Shown: in pieces, positions 8,001 through 12,853 of the stretch | How the letters are laid out: each line of letters starts with the position of its first letter | How positions within the stretch are numbered: the first letter of the stretch is position 1 | Origin: Bacillota bacterium | Lineage (GTDB): Bacteria > Bacillota > Clostridia > Lachnospirales > Lachnospiraceae | Length of the DNA stretch: 17,954 nt | Direction: 5' to 3' | NCBI GenBank assembly: GCA_023411225.1 | Contig: JAEYPA010000087.1 | Span: 1-17,954, forward strand | The notes under the pieces: model-generated | The model's input: the letters and a program-made list of their open reading frames with translations, nothing else | What the model was told of the DNA's origin: nothing | The model's database searches: none | Translations under genes and position numbers: made by a program

Positions 8001-8158
8001 ACACTTTTACAGATGAAGTCAATGTCGTTTGGACAAAGCAGAACAGTTCTTTTCCGAGGCTCTGGATATGGATTCTGCTCGGTGGTACGGCTCTTGTACT
8101 TCTCGGTGGTGCTGTTTTAATCGTACGAAAAAGAAGATACAGGGCAGTAAAAATATGA
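5072..8158 (+). CDS. Large membrane-anchored surface protein: helical toxin-like N-half, Ig-like domain, beta-helix repeats
   Basis: A 1028-residue protein; its ATG follows GGGAGG at 5059-5064. Residues 1-48 form a signal peptide (basic start, hydrophobic MMAVMLTLTLAISMF, likely cleavage after TAFA). Residues 76-105 are a Gly/Ala-rich hydrophobic stretch, followed by a coiled coil at about 110-148 (ELKKDIKDIKAQIDNLSAKI). Residues 150-520 are mainly helical and unrecognised. Residues 540-625 look Ig-like (YTYQWYM then YKYICDF). Residues 630-965 carry loose ~20-residue repeats such as VKGNLTAEG, IDGNVTVSG, VNGNVTAQN and IQGNVISTG, the pattern of a right-handed beta-helix adhesin or pectate-lyase-like fold. 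Residues 998-1017 span the membrane and RKRRYRAVKI stays inside. No LPXTG motif is present. A hydrophobic segment before a long helix resembles alpha-helical pore-forming toxins, but that is structural analogy only. Function unknown; adhesin, contact-dependent effector or envelope sensor are possible. Confidence 0.9.
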   Translation: MKIILTNGRRLRMNKCRKSAGACNRMMAVMLTLTLAISMFSSGMTAFALDEVPAPGTQDARQEFSEYGDDLLTSSAGMWVLEQLAAGAVSYVGGMAMEEAMGQMFGKPPDQISNLVSEFQELKKDIKDIKAQIDNLSAKIDQANLKNDLRAYATLINGYAGVYEHLCGSLDAYSDDELTGLFLTELYKAADANFKVDGKSIIESTLTLGNYLTKPYPGNNYNTFGAFDKLDRFINRWEHQGYAQRKAFREKALYTYAMFSTMSQMACKLTIENNQGDTAAAKLERIKAKQWLTQLEENAATVNEMNKRCAVIEHPDLRIYRDTKMGVDLYKFYKSVQRSYMYSPGLSEWNKYASSLKMLSDPKFLFPVTKTDSCRSEDWSNGFALYSNQPSIAMYKRIYEDYKADNGGKHISLHDIFFDSNKGNFTKPSGTTSRYFATHAYEWKQETGKTVEIIGGKSYEKWTTVAGKWTTYLMDGAANPDKKTLIDATYGSPIKVKERLAGSVQYLSPLYYYGTVQQGELMLPGEELTPEPEDGISGMNNYYVLPYEDTVTLSVEEKLGYTYQWYMNPGDGNGYREIDGATGLTYNLPPLSPEMNGYKYICDFIPNDGTEENYLSTAPVTLNLDGEGVAVSETVHAVNSAEELEEALEKVSNGDWDGHTLKLTASIQYHKPITLIGRYLTLDLNGHELHVEPAATVEPNINPMSSSPKIAAVYVGNNGSLGTINSGSLNIVAGDGIAYGVYAEGESGVQADNIISRNGGTAVHSSSGRVAVKGNLTAEGEKSVGIRCVDGGSIDIDGNVTVSGAASYGVLLSSSNGTNFGVTINGSISVNGSNSRGVYLDTAGELVIKGDVTVINGIVGISAEQGKIVVNGNVTAQNSAINARNDATIQIQGNVISTGDEITAVSAFGANLRIGGNIISSGSGGTGIAAARSLIDPTQGAQIIVDGKINASTHLSIENAPIKENGYVEQSTMPGYYTFTDEVNVVWTKQNSSFPRLWIWILLGGTALVLLGGAVLIVRKRRYRAVKI

Positions 8159-8312
8159 TAAACCAACTTCGGGCTACATTGACCCGAAGTCGCAAAGCGC
8201 GAAAGCAGGTGCGTTTCACGATGAAATAGAAACGCTTATCACGCTCGTAGTCAATGCCAAAGACGAGGATATATCCACAGCATGGGAGGATTTCCACACA
8301 GATATAGGATAA
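8151..8312 (+). pseudogene. Remnant of a small gene behind the surface-protein gene
   Basis: An open stretch of 53 codons ends in TAA at 8310-8312 and reads like protein (GYIDPKSQSAKAGAFHDEIE, TLITLVVNAKDEDI, STAWEDFHTDIG). It has no start codon in its own frame. However, an ATG at 8155 overlaps the preceding TGA as ATGA, the usual sign of translational coupling, and begins MINQL. In that frame the next codons turn into basic nonsense and stop at 8227-8229. A frameshift or short deletion near 8166-8172 would join MINQL to GYIDPKS and give a protein of about 50 residues. So a second gene of the surface-protein operon probably existed and is now broken. I do not recognise the family. Confidence 0.45.
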
Positions 8313-8327
8313 AACATATTTCCAGAG

Positions 8328-8368
8328 AACCGATTATTTTTGAGTATTTCAAAGATAATCGGTTTTTT
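8328..8368 (+). terminator. Rho-independent terminator
   Basis: AACCGATTAT (8328-8337) and ATAATCGGTT (8355-8364) form a perfect 10-bp stem, followed by six T's (8363-8368). It ends the plus-strand transcript of the surface protein and its broken follower, and marks the right side of the island. Confidence 0.88.
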
Positions 8369-8385
8369 GCACTTCAAGGGCTTTT

Positions 8386-8424
8386 GTTATGCAACTAAAT
8401 CCGATTTACATAACCGCCTTTTTT
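8386..8424 (+). terminator. Second plus-strand hairpin with T-run
   Basis: GTTATG (8386-8391) pairs with CATAAC (8409-8414), with TAAATC/GATTTA nested inside, and CGCCTTTTTT follows. It may be a backup terminator between the plus-strand island and the convergent HAD gene. Confidence 0.4.
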
Positions 8425-8452
8425 GATTCTGAAAACTCAATTTGACACTTAT

Positions 8453-9280
8453 CTATTCCCGCTTCTTAATAAAATCCTGTATACACTTTGCGACTCCATC
8501 CTGGTCATTACTCTCAATCACACCGGTAGCCACTGCTTTTAATGAATCTACAGCATTGGCTACCGCATAGGCTTCATCTGAGATTTCAAACATTGGAATA
8601 TCATTAATGGCATCTCCGAAGGAAATTACATAATCACAATTCCATAATTCTTTAAGAGTTTTCACTCCTTCTGCTTTGGTTGCCTTCCTTGGCATAATCT
8701 CAAACCAGTATTCCGTCCGGCTCAGCTCCTGCTGAAAAGTACAAGTAAAACGGTTATCCTTAGACATTATGTCATAAATAGGACCTAACGCATCTGGTTC
8801 TCCAATACAGGTAAAATAAAATACATTCCCGTCATAAAGACCTTGCTCTTGTGGGAGAGGTCTTAGTCTTCTGTCCCCCTGTCTAAGACTAAGATAATGT
8901 TTAATTCCCTCATTTTCCTTGGTTGTCACCCAGGACACCTTCTCCTCTTTATCCAGAAAGCTGTATACCAGTGGATAAATATCATGTTCTGTTAACAGCA
9001 TCTTGACATACTCTATTTCCTCCGTAGTGAAGCTACTAAAATTCAAAATCTCCCCATTAGAGACATCAAAAATAATTGTGCCATTATATACAATAACAGG
9101 AATCCTGGTTGATAGGCCCTTTGTCACTATGGAGGCAGAGATAAGGGATCTTGCTGTTGCATAGGTAAAATGCATCCCTTCCTCCACCAACCGATTGATA
9201 ACCTCCAGAGTGTAGGGACTTATGCTACTATTGGAATTAAGTAAAGTACCGTCTAGATCAGTCACATAAAGTGTTTTCAT
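8453..9280 (-). CDS. Cof-type HAD superfamily phosphatase
   Basis: A 275-residue protein of normal Cof/HAD-IIB length. Motif I is DLDGTLLNS (nucleophile Asp8, acid Asp10). Motif II is the Thr in YATARS (about residue 42). The catalytic Lys lies in PRKATKAEG (about 199-202). Motif III is FGDAINDIPMFE (Asp223, Asn226, Asp227), which binds Mg2+. The cap domain lies between motifs II and III. The family removes phosphate from sugar phosphates, flavin precursors or PLP; the substrate cannot be read. AGGAGA precedes the ATG. It follows the histidine phosphatase gene by 31 bp and probably shares its promoter at 9946-9974. Confidence 0.94.
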   Translation of the reverse strand: MKTLYVTDLDGTLLNSNSSISPYTLEVINRLVEEGMHFTYATARSLISASIVTKGLSTRIPVIVYNGTIIFDVSNGEILNFSSFTTEEIEYVKMLLTEHDIYPLVYSFLDKEEKVSWVTTKENEGIKHYLSLRQGDRRLRPLPQEQGLYDGNVFYFTCIGEPDALGPIYDIMSKDNRFTCTFQQELSRTEYWFEIMPRKATKAEGVKTLKELWNCDYVISFGDAINDIPMFEISDEAYAVANAVDSLKAVATGVIESNDQDGVAKCIQDFIKKRE

Positions 9281-9311
9281 AGTATTCTCCTGCTATCTGA
9301 GAGAAGTTCAT

Positions 9312-9896
9312 CTAGACCCTCTCCAGATATAGATGTTCCTTTCTTCCAACACATTCCCCATCTTGAATATCCAGTTCCATGATAAATGGCATCCAGTTCT
9401 TAATCCGAAAGAACGAGTCACAGTTGTAGGTATCGTCATAATATTGCAAAATACTACTAAGTGCAGTTCCATGGGTTCCAATAACAATACTCATATCCTT
9501 GCCAGTTTCAGCTTCTTCACATTCCTTAAGAATAGCTCTAAAAGCCTCCATATTCCGGTTCTGCACCATCCCAATGGATTCTCCTCCTTCTTCATGATAG
9601 GAAAAATCCGCCCAGCGTTTTTCAATCATTCCTGGTAAATAGCCACCTACACCGCCTTCTCTTTCCCGAAGTCCTTCCTTGGTAATGATTTCTTTCTTAT
9701 GACTCTTAGCAGTAGCTGCAATGGTATCGATACTTCTCTTATAAGGGCTACAGTAAAACCGGTCAATATCCATACTCTGGAAAAATTCGATTACCTGTTT
9801 GCTATCTTCCATTCCTTGCAATGTCAGTGGACGGGTTCGATCATCCTCCCACCCGTGCTCTGGCTGAGCATGGCGTACAAAATATACTCTTATCAT
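9312..9896 (-). CDS. Histidine phosphatase family protein (phosphoglycerate mutase-like)
   Basis: A 194-residue protein. The N-terminal catalytic motif is VRHAQPEH, with Arg8 and the phosphohistidine His9; the family's usual RHG is RHA here, which is a common variant. Arg54 in YCSPYKRSIDT, an acidic residue in GLREREGG (about 78-80) and His142 in IGTHGTAL complete the phosphate pocket. The enzyme probably dephosphorylates a small phosphate ester in the cytoplasm; mutase activity is less likely at this size. The ATG at 9896 is preceded by AGAGGAG. It heads a two-gene unit with the HAD phosphatase, transcribed from the promoter at 9946-9974. Confidence 0.93.
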   Translation of the reverse strand: MIRVYFVRHAQPEHGWEDDRTRPLTLQGMEDSKQVIEFFQSMDIDRFYCSPYKRSIDTIAATAKSHKKEIITKEGLREREGGVGGYLPGMIEKRWADFSYHEEGGESIGMVQNRNMEAFRAILKECEEAETGKDMSIVIGTHGTALSSILQYYDDTYNCDSFFRIKNWMPFIMELDIQDGECVGRKEHLYLERV

Positions 9897-9945
9897 CTCA
9901 TATCTCCTCTAATTTGAATAAATTCGATCTTTTCAATATGTCTAC

Positions 9946-9974
9946 ATTCTACTTTACTTTCCATATATAAGCAA
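9946..9974 (-). promoter_or_regulatory. Promoter of the phosphatase pair
   Basis: On the minus strand TTGCTT, a 17-base spacer and TAGAAT lie about 50 bases before the histidine phosphatase start codon. The spacing is optimal and four of six bases match in the -35, five of six in the -10. It separates this unit from the ABC exporter genes. Confidence 0.6.
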
Positions 9975-9998
9975 GAGTAGTAGGCGCCATCACTTTCC

Positions 9999-10742
9999 TT
10001 ATTCCCACTTAAAAAATCGGATGGCTATGGTTAGGCAAGCCGCTGCCAGAACTACCAAAACTCCCATAGGAAGCAGGCTATTCTCTGACGGTAGCCCTAA
10101 GGTGGCTACTTTTAGAACCTTAATACCCTGAGTAAGTGGCATGACATCTACCACCCTCTGCATGGATTCAGGCATAATCTCATAAGGTAACGTCGCACCA
10201 GAAAATATAAGCATTGGGAAATACAAGATACTTGCAAGAATTCCAGCCATCTTGGAATCCTTAGCAAGTCCGCCAACCAATAGTCCAACCGAGAAAATGG
10301 AACAAAGAACTAGAAGCCACCCCAATAGGAACAGAAGGAGGTTGCCCTGAATTCGCAGATTAAACGCAAGTGTTGCTATCGCAAATAATGTGATCATGGA
10401 TATCAAGGAATAGATTGTGTAAATCGTAATCTGTACAAATAGGAGTAAGCTTGGCTTCACAGGTGTCACTTTAAACCGTTTTAAAATATGCTTTCCTCGA
10501 TAATCGGAAATCACTAATGGTAACCCCATAACCCCACCAGCACAGATGGCAATGGATACAAGTGCCCCGAAGGACTGTTCAATAAAGGTGTACTCTGCTC
10601 CTTCAAAGGCTGGTTTATTACCATAAATGATACCTAATACAACCAATACTACTACTGGCATGATTACTGCAAAAATGATCATATCCATACTACGAATAGA
10701 AAGTCTAAATTCGGTTTTTAACATTTCCTTATACGCCTTCAT
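9999..10742 (-). CDS. ABC-2 type transporter permease
   Basis: A 247-residue membrane protein with six hydrophobic segments in the ABC-2 layout: one near the N-terminus (MIIFAVIMPVVVLVVLGIIY), four in the middle and one at the C-terminus. SGATLPYEIMPESMQ and MPLTQGI are typical ABC-2 motifs before the last helices. I place the start at the ATG at 10742, because GAGGAGG lies nine bases upstream inside the ATPase gene. A longer reading from 10781 has no ribosome site. The gene overlaps the ATPase gene by 14 bp, so translation is probably coupled. It forms the membrane path of a homodimeric exporter, probably for a drug or antimicrobial peptide; the substrate is unknown. Confidence 0.92.
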   Translation of the reverse strand: MKAYKEMLKTEFRLSIRSMDMIIFAVIMPVVVLVVLGIIYGNKPAFEGAEYTFIEQSFGALVSIAICAGGVMGLPLVISDYRGKHILKRFKVTPVKPSLLLFVQITIYTIYSLISMITLFAIATLAFNLRIQGNLLLFLLGWLLVLCSIFSVGLLVGGLAKDSKMAGILASILYFPMLIFSGATLPYEIMPESMQRVVDVMPLTQGIKVLKVATLGLPSENSLLPMGVLVVLAAACLTIAIRFFKWE

Positions 10743-11463
10743 ATTCAAATACCTCCTCATCACTATACCATAGATAGGCATCCTCTAATTTGTTGTAAGG
10801 GCTTTTTTCTATGGCTTCCTTTATAGTTCCCATAAATACAACTACTCCCTTTTTCAGAATGCAGATAGTGTCACATAATAACTCTACCTCATCCATAAAA
10901 TGCGATGTTAACATGATGGTAATTCCCTGCTTCTTTAGCTCACCGATAATCTGCCAAACACTGCGCCTGGCCCGAGCATCAAGACCTGTAGTCAGCTCGT
11001 CTAGAAACACTACCTCAGGGTTTGGAAGTAGCGCCAGGATAATAAACAACCTTTGCCTCTGTCCACCAGAAAGATCTTTTACCATAGTCTTTTGCTTGTC
11101 TGCAATCCCAAACTTGATGAGCAAAGTTTTGTAATCTAGAGGTTGTCGGTACAGAGATGCTGTAACCTTGCAAAGTTCTTCCACCCGGATGTTGTCTTGA
11201 TAATTAGCTTCCTGAAACTGTACGCCGACTTTTTCAAATAATTCTTTCCGATTCACCTTGGGATCCATGTCCAGAATGGATACCGTCCCATTGTCCATAG
11301 ATTTTGTACCTAACATACACTCAATAGTGGTGCTTTTGCCGGCTCCATTGGCGCCTAACAGTCCAAATATCTTGCCTTTCTCAACAGTAAAGCTCAAATT
11401 ATCCACTGCTTTTTTCTGTCCGTAGAATTTAGATAGGTTGTTTACTACAATCAGTTCTCTCAT
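10729..11463 (-). CDS. ABC transporter ATP-binding protein
   Basis: A 244-residue nucleotide-binding subunit. Walker A is GANGAGKST (residues 37-45), the Q-loop is VQFQE, the signature is LSGGQRQR (131-138), Walker B is VVFLDE (151-156) and the H-loop is TSHFMDE. After Walker B the usual DEPTTGLD reads DELTTGLD. The Pro-to-Leu change is uncommon but spares the catalytic Glu. I choose the ATG at 11463, with AAGGAGG directly upstream; upstream codons to 11532 would run into the terminator of the merR gene. It works with the overlapping ABC-2 permease. The promoter would have to lie in the ~50 bases after that terminator, where only a poor match is visible, so readthrough or MerR activation is possible. 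Confidence 0.94.
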   Translation of the reverse strand: MRELIVVNNLSKFYGQKKAVDNLSFTVEKGKIFGLLGANGAGKSTTIECMLGTKSMDNGTVSILDMDPKVNRKELFEKVGVQFQEANYQDNIRVEELCKVTASLYRQPLDYKTLLIKFGIADKQKTMVKDLSGGQRQRLFIILALLPNPEVVFLDELTTGLDARARRSVWQIIGELKKQGITIMLTSHFMDEVELLCDTICILKKGVVVFMGTIKEAIEKSPYNKLEDAYLWYSDEEVFEYEGV

Positions 11464-11511
11464 TTTTTCCTCCTTTTTAATGAAGTGAATTTTCCTAATT
11501 TCTTGCTGTAC

Positions 11512-11546
11512 AAAAAGAATAACACCAAACAAAAGTCTGGTGTTAT
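11512..11546 (-). terminator. Rho-independent terminator of the merR gene
   Basis: ATAACACCA (11519-11527) and TGGTGTTAT (11538-11546) form a perfect 9-bp stem with a 10-base loop. On the minus strand TCTTTTTG follows. The stem includes the merR stop codon. It separates the uvrA-like/glycosylase/merR unit from the ABC exporter genes. Confidence 0.82.
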
Positions 11547-12298
11547 AGTGGAGGGTTAGAAAATTTATTTTTCATGATAAGAAGCATTTGTAACATAGTT
11601 TCTGCATTATTCTTAGCCTTACTAAGAGAAATAAGAAGCTTATCGCAGGCAGATATGATCTCTTCATCTTTCCTTGGTGTATTTAAGAGTTCCGCTATAT
11701 TACCTACAGAATCTTTATCTAGTTCATTCATAGCACGAAGAATGGCCGAAAGGGAATAGTTCGCACATTTGAGGGCCCGTATGATTTTCAGCCTTGTAAC
11801 CTCAACATCAGTATAAACCCGGTAACCATTTTCCTTCCGCTTAACCTTAAGAAGTCCGTTCATCTCCCAATTTCTAAGAGTATCCATGGTAATTCCAAGC
11901 ATATTGGATACCTCTTTTCGTTTCAGATTAATAGGGTTCAAAGAGGTCTCTCCATTAAGTAACCTTGTTGCTATCTCAATGGCTTCACTGGCATTATATA
12001 TTTCCTGATTAACGGAGGATATATAGTCCTTGGTTCCCTCGATTGCTTCCTCGAATCTACACTGGGCAGATAACTTTATGATAGAGATTGCTTTCTTTCT
12101 TAAACCGTTCTGTAGAACTTCAATCTGCAGTGCATACCGTGCCAATCTAAACTGATCCAAATGTAAATCTGTATAAACACGGTAGCCATTTTGCTTTCGC
12201 ACGGGCTTGGTGATAAGTTGTAATTCTTCATAAAGCCGAACTGTATTGGGATGAATACCAATACAGCGGGCTACTTGACTGGTTGTGTAAGTTTGCAT
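11543..12298 (-). CDS. MerR-type regulator with two tandem MerR domains
   Basis: A 251-residue protein with two MerR-type winged-helix domains in one chain. The first starts at residue 1: YTTSQVARCIGIHPNTVRLY, then KQNGYRVYTDLHLDQFRLAR. The second, at about 120-190, has KRKEVSNMLGITMDTLRNWE, then KENGYRVYTDVEVTRLKIIR. Both share the NGYRVYTD wing. Classical MerR proteins have one such domain plus a coiled-coil dimer helix, so this one may bind DNA as a monomer or recognise an asymmetric site. I choose the ATG at 12298 because GGGGAGG precedes it; an upstream in-frame ATG has no ribosome site. It follows the glycosylase gene by 14 bp and precedes an ABC exporter, which it may activate (inference). 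Confidence 0.9.
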   Translation of the reverse strand: MQTYTTSQVARCIGIHPNTVRLYEELQLITKPVRKQNGYRVYTDLHLDQFRLARYALQIEVLQNGLRKKAISIIKLSAQCRFEEAIEGTKDYISSVNQEIYNASEAIEIATRLLNGETSLNPINLKRKEVSNMLGITMDTLRNWEMNGLLKVKRKENGYRVYTDVEVTRLKIIRALKCANYSLSAILRAMNELDKDSVGNIAELLNTPRKDEEIISACDKLLISLSKAKNNAETMLQMLLIMKNKFSNPPL

Positions 12299-12312
12299 GG
12301 AAACCTCCCCTC

Positions 12313-12801
12313 TTACACCCATTTTACAATCCTCTTCCATTCCTTCACTAATTTCTCCAGACTATAAGTAGCATTGGCCGGGCTGGTGCTAGGAAGCTTA
12401 ATAGCCTCCCTGCCAGTGACCTTTTTGCAGTATTTTTCATATAAGCTATAGGCCTTTCCTCCATTGCAATATATCTGTTTTATGTCTGTTACTTTAAGAA
12501 TCCTGCTAATATCATTGGGAACTACAGCTTTGATACTGCTATCAGCAGAGCCTTCAATCTCACAGCTAGCAATCACATCCCAGACCGCTATGCGAGAGGT
12601 GAGAAGGAGATTACGCTTTTCTTCTACCGTAGTGGGCAGCTCTCTTTTAAGAAGAATGGCCAACACCTTCCAGAAACGGTTCTGCGGATGTCCGTAAAAG
12701 AACTGACTCTCCCTTGACTTTACAGAAGGAAAGGAACCGAGTATTAATATGCTGGAATCCTGATTATAGACAGGACTGATTTCGTGGTTTATTCTGTCCA
12801 T
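12313..12801 (-). CDS. DNA-deoxyinosine glycosylase (hypoxanthine-DNA glycosylase, UDG superfamily)
   Basis: A 162-residue protein of the length of the deoxyinosine/hypoxanthine-DNA glycosylase branch of the uracil-DNA glycosylase superfamily. It contains LILGSFPSVKSRESQFFYGH and PQNRFWKVL near the N-terminus, and LPSTSPANATYS near the C-terminus. These are the two active-site loops of this branch, and the Asn of PQNRFW is the probable catalytic residue. The enzyme would remove hypoxanthine produced by adenine deamination. I choose the ATG at 12801; an extended reading to 12915 adds residues that do not look like the family and overlaps the uvrA-like gene. The ribosome site (GGAAAGAAAG) is weak, so translation may depend on the uvrA-like gene ending 53 bases upstream. 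Confidence 0.88.
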   Translation of the reverse strand: MDRINHEISPVYNQDSSILILGSFPSVKSRESQFFYGHPQNRFWKVLAILLKRELPTTVEEKRNLLLTSRIAVWDVIASCEIEGSADSSIKAVVPNDISRILKVTDIKQIYCNGGKAYSLYEKYCKKVTGREAIKLPSTSPANATYSLEKLVKEWKRIVKWV

Positions 12802-12853
12802 GATTGCGCTTTCTTTCCATTGTTTCTCTTGCTTCCTTTTGTGACTTTTCAAT

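Noticed and set aside
7986..8158. LPXTG sortase signal in the surface protein
   Set aside because: The C-terminus has a membrane helix and basic tail but no LPXTG-like motif before the helix.
8166..8190. Perfect 8-bp hairpin (ACTTCGGG/CCCGAAGT) as a terminator
   Set aside because: No T-run follows on either strand; the true terminator is at 8328-8368.
8019..8297. 92-codon minus-strand frame opposite the end of the surface gene
   Set aside because: It is mostly antisense to strongly supported coding sequence, has no ribosome site and shows no recognisable domain.
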